From Winogradskyella sediminis (GTDB lineage: Bacteria; Bacteroidota; Bacteroidia; Flavobacteriales; Flavobacteriaceae), in the NCBI RefSeq assembly GCF_003387355.1, contig NZ_QUNH01000002.1, positions 935,986 through 999,985 on the forward strand: a stretch of DNA of 64,000 nt, written 5' to 3'. Below, in pieces: positions 55,279 to 62,920 of the stretch. Made by a program: the position numbers and the translations under genes. Under the pieces are notes generated by a model. It was not told the DNA's origin. It did no database searches and saw only the letters and a program-made list of their open reading frames with translations. Each line of letters starts with the position of its first letter. The stretch's first letter is position 1.

Positions 55279-55295
55279 ACAAACAGTGTGCCAAA
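55279..55295 (-). promoter_or_regulatory. Sigma-54-like -24/-12 promoter of the basic secreted protein
   Basis: The minus strand reads TTTGGCACACTGTTTGT. The -24 GG (55292-55291) and -12 G (55280) are separated by exactly 10 nt. TGGCAC-N5-TTG matches the sigma-54 consensus except T for C at the last -12 base. The predicted start is near 55268, giving a 27-nt leader before ATG 55241. Confidence 0.6.
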
Positions 55296-55430
55296 AATAT
55301 AAAACATTGATTGTTAGTGTGTTTTAAACAAGTGTAACTGAATTAGCCACAATTAGTAGTATGTGCTTTAATATTTATACTTGAGATGTTGTAAATTTTA
55401 TTACTTTTAAAGCAAGACGAACAATCGACC

Positions 55431-56510
55431 ATGAAACCGAATCAAATACATTGCCAGAATTGTGAACAATCTTTTGATGAGAGTTTTCAATTTTGTCCTC
55501 ATTGTGGTCAAAAAGCAAATGATGAGCTGACCATTAGTGTGCTATTTTATAATACTATTAGTAATTACTTTTCATTTGATGCGCGTTTTTTTGTAAGCTT
55601 TATTCCTTTAATGTTTAAACCTGGTTATTTAGCTAAAGAATTTATAAAAGGAAAACGTTTAATGTATCTACATCCTGCACAGATGTATTTGTTTATTTCT
55701 GTAGTGTTCTTTTTTATTTTTTCGTTTACGGCAAGAGATCAGGTTAATACGCTAAACAATGATTTTCAAGAAATTTTTGACAAAGACAGTACAGTAGTTT
55801 TAGATTCAATTCAAACCAGAAAAAGAGACTCTATAAAACAAGTTAAAGATTCTGTGGCTCGAAAAGAAATTGAAATGGCACTTAAGAAGAATAAGTTCAT
55901 TACAGGAATGAGCGATAAAGAAATTGATTCTATAATTAAATTAGATACCTTACCTAAGAAGAATGACATATCATTTGGTTTTGATGAGTCAGAAATAGAT
56001 TCTTTACTTAGTGTTAACGCATCTGATGAGGTTATATACAAATCCATGGGATTAGAGGAAGATGATGGCTGGTTTTTGCGAAAATTATATGCTCAGGTCC
56101 TTAAGTTTTACAAATCAAAGGATGCAGGTAATATTGTGGGTACATTTTATGATACGGTGCCTATTGCCTTGTTTTTTGTTCTACCAATTTTTGCTTTAAT
56201 TCTTAAACTGTTCTATTTTAAAAGAGGAACTTATGCACATCACTTGGTATTTAGTTTTTACTATTTTTCGTTTATTTTTACCGTGTTGAGTATCATCTTT
56301 GGTATCAACTTAATTTATGAAATACCAGATTCGATAGATTTTTTAATTGCGTTATCTTGTTTTATATATCTTTTCATAGCTATAAAACGCTTTTATAATC
56401 AAGGATGGTTTTTAAGTTTTGTTAAGACGTCTCTATCTACTATGGTGTTCTTTCCTTTTGTATTAATAGCAGTAATAGTAATAGGGCTTTTTGCTTTTAT
56501 GTATTATTAG
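55431..56510 (+). CDS. DUF3667 family membrane protein
   Basis: A 359-residue protein. An N-terminal zinc ribbon IHCQNCEQSFDESFQFCPHC (Cys9-Cys12 and Cys23-Cys26) precedes a membrane domain beginning FVSFIPLMFKPGYLAKEFIK and RLMYLHPAQMYLFISVVFFF, the DUF3667 signature. A charged Asp/Lys-rich coiled region lies at about 105-205 and four more helices follow. Function unknown. The stop overlaps the convergent membrane-protein gene by 4 bp. Confidence 0.85.
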   Translation: MKPNQIHCQNCEQSFDESFQFCPHCGQKANDELTISVLFYNTISNYFSFDARFFVSFIPLMFKPGYLAKEFIKGKRLMYLHPAQMYLFISVVFFFIFSFTARDQVNTLNNDFQEIFDKDSTVVLDSIQTRKRDSIKQVKDSVARKEIEMALKKNKFITGMSDKEIDSIIKLDTLPKKNDISFGFDESEIDSLLSVNASDEVIYKSMGLEEDDGWFLRKLYAQVLKFYKSKDAGNIVGTFYDTVPIALFFVLPIFALILKLFYFKRGTYAHHLVFSFYYFSFIFTVLSIIFGINLIYEIPDSIDFLIALSCFIYLFIAIKRFYNQGWFLSFVKTSLSTMVFFPFVLIAVIVIGLFAFMYY

Positions 56511-57169
56511 TTGTTATTAGAGCCAGCATGCCAAATAGGTATGTTTAAAAATGCACTCAACATTTCAGCATCTTTAATAATAGATTTTAAATTACCATGA
56601 TCAACAACGTTTCTTCTAGAAGCATCATCTAAAACTAAGTTGAGTTCAAAACTTTTATAAGAACCATCGTCACTGCTTACATGTTCTCCTATAATTTGTA
56701 GCGCTATTATAGAGGGTAACGGCACATAATCTTTAGATAATGATTTTCGCGATTCATTACGTTTAAAAGCATATGTGGTATAATACAGGCCGATTTGTTT
56801 ATCGAAAACTCGAGGTTTATAAAATATATAAAACATAAAACCACCAGCTCCAGCAAATATTAACCCAAAAAGGATGAGAAACCAATTGATTGAAACGGAT
56901 TCTGTATTACCTTTAAAAAAAGGAACGAGATTAAAAAATAAAACTCCCAAACCAACAGCAAAGAATATGAAGCTGAAGATGGCAGCACCAATGGAAGGCT
57001 TGTAAATTAATTTTGAAGGAGATGCCTGAATTAAAACATGCGTTTTAAAACTGGATCCACCAGGTTTTAAAGGCGAGATTGAAACTCTAGACTTTATACT
57101 ATTAGTATCACTAAGCGTATTTTCTCTAGTTTCAATAACATCGTTATGAAAATCTTCGGGTAAAGCCAT
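56507..57169 (-). CDS. Conserved membrane protein, unknown function
   Basis: A 220-residue protein with two transmembrane helices (IGAAIFSFIFFAVGLGVLFF at about 62-81; FLILFGLIFAGAGGFMFYIFY at about 98-118, quoted here in part) between hydrophilic ends. The C-terminal part (YVPLPSIIALQIIGEHVSSD, FELNLVLDDASRRNVVDHG) resembles a PH-like domain seen in membrane-tethered proteins. It is 1 bp downstream of uvrA. No family firmly recognised. Confidence 0.6.
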   Translation of the reverse strand: MALPEDFHNDVIETRENTLSDTNSIKSRVSISPLKPGGSSFKTHVLIQASPSKLIYKPSIGAAIFSFIFFAVGLGVLFFNLVPFFKGNTESVSINWFLILFGLIFAGAGGFMFYIFYKPRVFDKQIGLYYTTYAFKRNESRKSLSKDYVPLPSIIALQIIGEHVSSDDGSYKSFELNLVLDDASRRNVVDHGNLKSIIKDAEMLSAFLNIPIWHAGSNNN

Positions 57170-57170
57170 C

Positions 57171-59960
57171 TTATAATTTTTCTTTAAGATACTTTCCTGT
57201 AACCGAATTCTTATTTTTCACAATGGCTTCAGGAGTGCCTGCCGCAACGAGTTGTCCACCATGTTTTCCTCCCTCTGGACCTAAATCAATGATGTAATCG
57301 GCACATTTTATCAAATCAATATTGTGTTCAATCACAATAATTGAATGACCTTTGGCAATTAACGCTTGAAAGGATTTCAATAACTTCTTAATATCGTGGA
57401 AATGAAGTCCTGTGGTTGGTTCATCAAATATGAAAAGCGCATTATCACTTTTACTACCTTTTCCTAAAAATGTAGCGAGCTTAATACGTTGCGCTTCACC
57501 ACCAGAAAGGGTAGAAGAGGACTGTCCTAAAGTAACATAGCCTAAACCAACATCTTGAAGTGGTTGTAGTTTTCCTTTAATTTTAGTTTGATTATGCTTC
57601 TCAAAAAATGCAATAGCATCATCAATGGTAAGATTTAGAACATCGTCTATAGATTTACCTTCAAACTTAACTTCTAATACTTCTTTTTTAAAGCGTTTGC
57701 CATTACAAGTATCACAAGTTAAATGCACGTCTGCCATAAACTGCATTTCTATGGTTACTTCTCCTTCTCCTTTACAGGTTTCACAACGCCCACCATCAAC
57801 ATTAAAACTAAAGTGCTTGGCTGCATAATTTCTAATTTTACTTAGCTTTTGTGCAGCAAATAAAGCCCGAATGTCGTCATAAGCCTTGATATAGGTTACA
57901 GGATTAGAACGCGAAGACCTTCCAATGGGATTCTGATCTACAAATTCTACATGCTGAATATTGCTATGATTGCCTTTTATTTCTGAAACCTGACCAATTT
58001 TATCACTAAAGCCCGTAAGTTTTTTTTGTATGGCTGGAAATAATATCTTTTTTACTAAAGTACTTTTTCCACTTCCAGAAACTCCCGTTATAACGGTGAG
58101 CATTTCTAATGGAAACGTAACATCTACATTTTTTAAGTTGTTTTCACGAGCACCAACAATTTCAATACTATACTTGGAGGTTCTTCGTTTTTTAGGAACT
58201 TCAATTTCTAGGTCTCCATTTAAATATTTTGCTGTTAAGGTCTCTGCCGCTAAAATGTCTTTAAAATCACCAACTGCTACAACGTCTCCACCCAAGGTTC
58301 CGGCTTCTGGTCCGATATCAATGATGCTATCTGCTGCTTTCATAATATCTTCATCGTGTTCAACAACAATGACCGTGTTGCCTAAATCTCGTAATGATTT
58401 TAACACTTCAATTAATCGTTCGGTATCTTTGGGGTGTAAGCCAATACTTGGTTCATCTAAAATATACATAGAACCGACAAGACTACTCCCTAAGGAGGTG
58501 GCTAAATTAATACGTTGACTTTCACCACCAGACAGTGTATTCGACTTTCTATTTAAAGTTAAATAATTTAAACCTACGTTAGACAGAAAACCGAGACGTG
58601 TATTAATTTCGGTTAAAAGACGTTTCGCTATTTTAGCGTCACTTTCACTAAGTTTTAAATTTTTGAAAAATACCGCAAGTTCATCTATTGGCAGATCGAC
58701 TAAATCAGTGATGGTGGCATCATTTATTTTAACGTAACTCGCTTCTACACGTAAGCGTTTTCCATTACAAACATTACATTTTGTTTTACCACGATAACGT
58801 GATAACATTACTCGATTTTGAATTTTGTAGGCTTTCGATTCAAGGTCTGCGAAGAAACTATCGAGACCTTCAAAGTATTTGTTACCCTTCCAAATGAGTG
58901 CTTTATGTTGGTCACTTAATTGAAAATAGGGTTTATGAATAGGAAAATCGAATTTATGAGAATTGTTAACCAATTGATCTCGATACCAGCTCATGCTTTC
59001 TCCACGCCAAGGAAAAATGGCATTTTCAAAAACTGATAACGCGGTATTAGGGATTACCAAATCATTATCAATACCAATTACATCACCGTAGCCTTCACAT
59101 TTAGGACAAGCTCCATAAGGATTATTAAAACTGAATAAATGCGAATTTGGTTCTAAAAACGACATGCCGTCTAATTCAAACTTATTATTAAATACGGTTT
59201 GTTTTTTATCGGCTAGCGATTCTATAATACAGGTGCCCACTCCTTCGTAAAATGCAGTACCAACCGCATCTGCTAATCGGTTAAGGAAGTCTTCGTCATT
59301 TTTAAATACAATTCTATCTACAACTAAAAATAGGTCTTTATCAGATGATATGGTTTGTTTTAAAGCGTCATCTATTCGTACCACTTCATCTTGTACTTTT
59401 ATACGTGCATAACCTTGTTGCTGTAAAGTTTGAAGTTTGTTTTCAATAGTTCGTCCTTCCTCTAAAATAATAGGAGCTAAGAGTAATAATTTAGAGCGTT
59501 CTTCAAACTGAGAAATAAAATTAATCACATCAGAAACGGTGTGTTTTTTTACTTGCTCACCAGAAATAGGTGAGTAGGTTTTTCCGATTCTTGCAAACAA
59601 TAATTTTAGATAATCGTAAATTTCCGTGGTAGTACCCACTGTAGATCGTGGGTTTGTAGAATTCACTTTTTGTTCAATAGCAATAGCAGGAGCAATGCCT
59701 TTAATGTAATCTACTTTAGGTTTATTGAGTCGACCTAAAAACTGCCGAGCGTAACTACTTAAACTTTCAACATAACGTCTTTGACCTTCAGCGTACAACG
59801 TATCGAATGCTAAACTCGATTTCCCAGAACCTGATAATCCGGTAATAACCACTAATTTATTTCTTGGGATAACGACATCAATATTCTTAAGGTTATGCAA
59901 CTTGGCTCCCTTGATAATGATGTTTTCCTTTGGGCTAACGTCTAAAATAGTAGTATTCAT
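57171..59960 (-). CDS. uvrA: UvrABC system protein A
   Basis: UvrA is the damage-sensing ATPase dimer of nucleotide excision repair. It has two ABC modules in 929 residues: Walker A TGLSGSGKSSLAFDTLYAEG and TGVSGSGKSTLVKKILF, signature motifs NTLSGGESQRINLATSLGSS and STLSGGEAQRIKLATFLGKG, and zinc modules ACPKCEGYGDVIG/KTKCNVCNGKRL and GRCETCKGEGEV/LTCDTCNGKRF. The length is normal. An exact TATCTTTG -7 box lies at 59985-59992. SOS control is not evident. Confidence 0.98.
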   Translation of the reverse strand: MNTTILDVSPKENIIIKGAKLHNLKNIDVVIPRNKLVVITGLSGSGKSSLAFDTLYAEGQRRYVESLSSYARQFLGRLNKPKVDYIKGIAPAIAIEQKVNSTNPRSTVGTTTEIYDYLKLLFARIGKTYSPISGEQVKKHTVSDVINFISQFEERSKLLLLAPIILEEGRTIENKLQTLQQQGYARIKVQDEVVRIDDALKQTISSDKDLFLVVDRIVFKNDEDFLNRLADAVGTAFYEGVGTCIIESLADKKQTVFNNKFELDGMSFLEPNSHLFSFNNPYGACPKCEGYGDVIGIDNDLVIPNTALSVFENAIFPWRGESMSWYRDQLVNNSHKFDFPIHKPYFQLSDQHKALIWKGNKYFEGLDSFFADLESKAYKIQNRVMLSRYRGKTKCNVCNGKRLRVEASYVKINDATITDLVDLPIDELAVFFKNLKLSESDAKIAKRLLTEINTRLGFLSNVGLNYLTLNRKSNTLSGGESQRINLATSLGSSLVGSMYILDEPSIGLHPKDTERLIEVLKSLRDLGNTVIVVEHDEDIMKAADSIIDIGPEAGTLGGDVVAVGDFKDILAAETLTAKYLNGDLEIEVPKKRRTSKYSIEIVGARENNLKNVDVTFPLEMLTVITGVSGSGKSTLVKKILFPAIQKKLTGFSDKIGQVSEIKGNHSNIQHVEFVDQNPIGRSSRSNPVTYIKAYDDIRALFAAQKLSKIRNYAAKHFSFNVDGGRCETCKGEGEVTIEMQFMADVHLTCDTCNGKRFKKEVLEVKFEGKSIDDVLNLTIDDAIAFFEKHNQTKIKGKLQPLQDVGLGYVTLGQSSSTLSGGEAQRIKLATFLGKGSKSDNALFIFDEPTTGLHFHDIKKLLKSFQALIAKGHSIIVIEHNIDLIKCADYIIDLGPEGGKHGGQLVAAGTPEAIVKNKNSVTGKYLKEKL

Positions 59961-60277
59961 AGGTAAGTTTATTATCTAAGTTTGCAAAGATACTATAATA
60001 CCAAATAAAGATTAATATAACAGCTATATTTCCTTAAGGTCAATAAATATGAGCGATAAACGTCTTATTTTGATTAAGATTTATCTATTAAAGGCGCGCT
60101 TTATCCGATAAAATGTTAAATTTTAGTGGATTTTTTTGTTTAATTGGAATGATTGTTGTTATATTTGGAACTTATTCATAATTTAAAAACCATCTGCGTA
60201 TAGCATAATATTACTCTTAGAAAACAGCTAGTAACCCCAAACTTAGTAAGCAATTACTAGGGACTAAAGTAATTATT
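59961..60277. promoter_or_regulatory. Divergent spacer between uvrA and the sigma factor, with promoter boxes
   Basis: The minus strand has TATCTTTG at 59992-59985 for uvrA. The plus strand has a fuller promoter for the sigma factor: TTTG at 60135-60138, 21 bp, then TATATTTG at 60160-60167, matching TTTG/TAnnTTTG. No other ORF or RNA is seen in this 317-bp stretch. Confidence 0.6.
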
Positions 60278-60862
60278 ATGAGAAAAGAACTTATCCAAGA
60301 CGCCGAGTTGGTTAGCAACTACATTAGAGGTAATGAAAATGCACTTTCAATTTTAATAGAAAGGCATAAGCAGAAAATTTACAGTTTTATTTATTCAAAA
60401 GTGTATGATAGAGATGTTACAGAAGATGTTTTTCAAGACACCTTTATTAAAGTCATAAAAACGCTAAAGCGCGGAAAATACAATGAAGAAGGTAAATTTT
60501 TACCTTGGGTTATGCGTATAGCACACAACCTTGTGATTGATCACTTTAGAAAGAATAGCCGTATGCCAAAATTTGATAATACGGGCGAGTTTAGCATTTT
60601 TTCTGTATTAAGTGATTCTACGTTAAATGCCGAAAAGGTGCTGATAAAAGACCAAGTAGAATCTGATGTAAGACGTATCATTGAAGAATTACCTGAAGAT
60701 CAAAAACAAGTGCTTTTAATGAGAATGTACCAAGATATGAGCTTTAAGGAAATTTCGGAACGCACAGGTGTAAGTATTAATACGGCTTTAGGTCGAATGC
60801 GTTACGCACTAATTAATATGCGTAAGGTGATTGAACAGAATAATATTGTTTTAACTAATTAA
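60278..60862 (+). CDS. ECF-type RNA polymerase sigma factor
   Basis: A 194-residue sigma-70 family group 4 factor. Region 2 has VYDRDVTEDVFQDTFIKVIK and GKFLPWVMRIAHNLVIDHFR; region 4 has ELPEDQKQVLLMRMYQDMSF and KEISERTGVSINTALGRMRY (the HTH). No anti-sigma transmembrane partner of the FecR type follows; instead a 47-codon ORF lies 57 bp downstream. A good vegetative promoter sits at 60135-60167 with a leader of about 105 nt. The regulon is unknown. Confidence 0.92.
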   Translation: MRKELIQDAELVSNYIRGNENALSILIERHKQKIYSFIYSKVYDRDVTEDVFQDTFIKVIKTLKRGKYNEEGKFLPWVMRIAHNLVIDHFRKNSRMPKFDNTGEFSIFSVLSDSTLNAEKVLIKDQVESDVRRIIEELPEDQKQVLLMRMYQDMSFKEISERTGVSINTALGRMRYALINMRKVIEQNNIVLTN

Positions 60863-60919
60863 TACAATAAAACATATAGAGTTGCGTTTTTGCTATATAT
60901 AAACTCATAAATTGTTAAA

Positions 60920-61063
60920 ATGGCAAAAATTTACTCTAATGCTTCCCCAAAACAATGTAACCTAAATCCAAAAGATGAAACGATTAGTTTCCTTTTGAAT
61001 TATTCCAAGGCTTTAAGTGTTATTAATTATAATAAGTTGAAGTTTGAAGCACTTCTAAATTAA
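60920..61063 (+). CDS. Small protein downstream of ECF sigma factor, 47 residues
   Basis: A short ORF starts MAKIYSNASPKQCNLNPKDE and ends in a helix-forming stretch TISFLLNYSKALSVINYNKL, then KFEALLN. It has no signal peptide. It lies 57 bp after the sigma factor on the same strand and ends just before an intrinsic terminator, so they probably share a transcript. It could modulate the sigma factor, but no family is recognised. Confidence 0.6.
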   Translation: MAKIYSNASPKQCNLNPKDETISFLLNYSKALSVINYNKLKFEALLN

Positions 61064-61080
61064 TTGTATTTAAGAAAAAG

Positions 61081-61109
61081 TCCTGATATGTATGTATCAG
61101 GATTTTTTT
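61081..61109 (+). terminator. Terminator of the sigma factor unit
   Basis: The stem TCCTGATA / TATCAGGA is followed by seven T residues. It overlaps the stop codon of the convergent lipoprotein gene (61097). Confidence 0.82.
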
Positions 61110-61648
61110 GTAAATAACAGCTCTTCATAATTTTGAGTGGTAAGGTATTCTTGTTTTAAACCTTTTAAATATTGAATGGTCTTTTCTTTTAATGGATGCT
61201 TATCTCTTAAGCAGTTGGTTATGTTTTCATCATAGATAGTTATGATAATATACCAATGACCTGTTTTATTGGAATAATGATCTTCAAATAATCGTGAGTT
61301 GCCGTTACTTTCTCTTTTTGCATCGATTAATGCGAGAGGAAGGTTTACATTCTCATCTGTGCGTTCTGCCTCATAATATGATAAATAAAGGGTTTGATTA
61401 TTGAGATGGAAAGGGACATTGATACCAACATCAATATTATTTAAGGTATACTTTTTATTAATATAGTTATAGAATTCGCCAGCGTCTTTAGAGTCTTTAA
61501 AAATAAATGCTGTTTCTCTTGGCATTTGTTTTTGAAACTTCTTTGCATTCATTATTTTGTAATCTTCATTTTTAAATCTAGGTGCTATTTTTACCGGAAT
61601 ACAAGATAATGTAGTAAGAATTAAAACTAAGATGGTAAGTTTTTTCAT
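61097..61648 (-). CDS. Putative lipoprotein, unknown function
   Basis: A 183-residue protein with a lipoprotein signal (KKLTILVLILTTLSCIPVKI; lipobox Cys about 16). The mature part is mixed alpha/beta and charged (FIFKDSKDAGEFYNYINKKY, NKTGHWYIIITIYDENITNC). No family recognised. It lies 46 bp downstream of the endonuclease III gene on the same strand and ends inside the sigma unit terminator. Confidence 0.65.
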   Translation of the reverse strand: MKKLTILVLILTTLSCIPVKIAPRFKNEDYKIMNAKKFQKQMPRETAFIFKDSKDAGEFYNYINKKYTLNNIDVGINVPFHLNNQTLYLSYYEAERTDENVNLPLALIDAKRESNGNSRLFEDHYSNKTGHWYIIITIYDENITNCLRDKHPLKEKTIQYLKGLKQEYLTTQNYEELLFTKKS

Positions 61649-61694
61649 GGATTGAAGATTTCTAAAATGGCATCAACAATTGTTCCAATAGTTT

Positions 61695-62351
61695 TTATTT
61701 TTTCTTTTTATAATAAGCATCCAATACCGACTTCCTTCCAATTGTTTTCGTTATGATATCTCTGTCTAAATCCCAACCACGAGCAGGTGAATATTCTCTA
61801 CCATACCAAATAATTTGTAGGTGTAAGTCATTCCAAAGTTCTTCCGGAAAGAGACGTTTAGCATCTTTTTCGGTTTGTACTACATTTTTACCATTACTTA
61901 AATTCCAACGATACATTAAACGATGAATATGAGTATCTACTGGAAATGCCGGAATTCCAAATGCTTGCGATAGTACAACAGCGGCCGTTTTATGACCCAC
62001 AGCTGGTAGTGCTTCTAAGGCTTCGTATGTTTTAGGAACTTCACCATTATACTTATTAATTAATATTTGAGATAAGCCATGTATCCCTTTACTCTTCATG
62101 GGCGATAAACCAACAGGTTTTATAATGTCTCTAATTTCTTCAACGCTTAATTTTACCATGTCGTAAGGATTGTCGGCATGTTCAAATAACAAGGGAGTTA
62201 TTTTATTAACACGGACATCAGTGCTTTGTGCAGACATTAAAACGGCTATTAAAAGGGTATAGGGATCTTTATGATCTAATGGAATCGGAATTTCAGGATA
62301 TAATTTATATAAGGTATTTATAACGAAATTAACTTTTTCTTGCTTTGTCAT
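61695..62351 (-). CDS. nth: Endonuclease III family DNA glycosylase lacking the FeS cluster
   Basis: A HhH-GPD base-excision glycosylase/AP lyase acting on oxidised pyrimidines. The helix-hairpin-helix is LEALPAVGHKTAAVVLSQAF with the catalytic Lys in VGHKTA, and the catalytic Asp is in FPVDTHIHRLMYRW. The 218-residue length is normal, but the four C-terminal cysteines that ligate the 4Fe-4S cluster in E. coli Nth are absent: the tail reads REYSPARGWDLDRDIITKTI with no Cys. Divergent from bcp by 43 bp. Confidence 0.92.
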   Translation of the reverse strand: MTKQEKVNFVINTLYKLYPEIPIPLDHKDPYTLLIAVLMSAQSTDVRVNKITPLLFEHADNPYDMVKLSVEEIRDIIKPVGLSPMKSKGIHGLSQILINKYNGEVPKTYEALEALPAVGHKTAAVVLSQAFGIPAFPVDTHIHRLMYRWNLSNGKNVVQTEKDAKRLFPEELWNDLHLQIIWYGREYSPARGWDLDRDIITKTIGRKSVLDAYYKKKK

Positions 62352-62394
62352 TTTGTATTTTTACGATTAGACATAAAATACAAATTTACACAAT

Positions 62395-62850
62395 ATGACA
62401 CACTTAAATATAGGAGATAAAGCACCAGATTTTTCAGCAAAGGATGAACAAGGTCAAACAATATCATTATCAGACTATAAGGGAAAGAAACTTGTGGTTT
62501 TCTTTTATCCAAAGGCGAGTACTCCAGGTTGTACCGCAGAAGCATGTAATCTAAATGATAATTATGAGCGATTTAAAGCTGAAGGTTACGAGATTTTAGG
62601 AGTTAGTGCCGATAGCGCAAAACGTCAAACCAATTTTAAAACGAAATATAGTTTTCAGTATCCATTGTTAGCCGACGAAAATAAAGCCGTCATTGAAGCA
62701 TTTGGTGTTTGGGGACCAAAGAAATTTATGGGTAGAGAATATGATGGTATTCATAGAACCACATTTGTTATTGACGAAAACGGCATTATTACAGATATCA
62801 TTTCAAAGGTAAAAACTAAAGCACATGCTGCGCAAATTTTAGGAGAATAA
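62395..62850 (+). CDS. bcp: Thioredoxin-dependent thiol peroxidase (Bcp/PrxQ)
   Basis: A 151-residue atypical 2-Cys peroxiredoxin reducing peroxides at the expense of thioredoxin. GDKAPDFSAKDEQGQTISLS starts the domain. The peroxidatic Cys46 and resolving Cys51 are in PKASTPGCTAEACNLND, the short Cys-x4-Cys spacing of BCP. FGVWGPKKFMGREYDGIHRT and TFVIDENGII complete the fold. It may share its 43-bp divergent promoter with nth, pairing oxidant defence with DNA repair. A strong terminator follows at 62862. Confidence 0.95.
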   Translation: MTHLNIGDKAPDFSAKDEQGQTISLSDYKGKKLVVFFYPKASTPGCTAEACNLNDNYERFKAEGYEILGVSADSAKRQTNFKTKYSFQYPLLADENKAVIEAFGVWGPKKFMGREYDGIHRTTFVIDENGIITDIISKVKTKAHAAQILGE

Positions 62851-62861
62851 CCAATATGAAT

Positions 62862-62904
62862 AAAAAAGCGACCATTATTACATTAAGATAATGGTCGCTT
62901 TTTT
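62862..62904. terminator. Bidirectional terminator after bcp
   Basis: AAAAAAGCGACCATTAT (62862-62878) and ATAATGGTCGCTTTTTT (62888-62904) form a perfect 17-bp stem between convergent genes. Confidence 0.95.
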
Positions 62905-62920
62905 ATTCGATTTATTGTGT

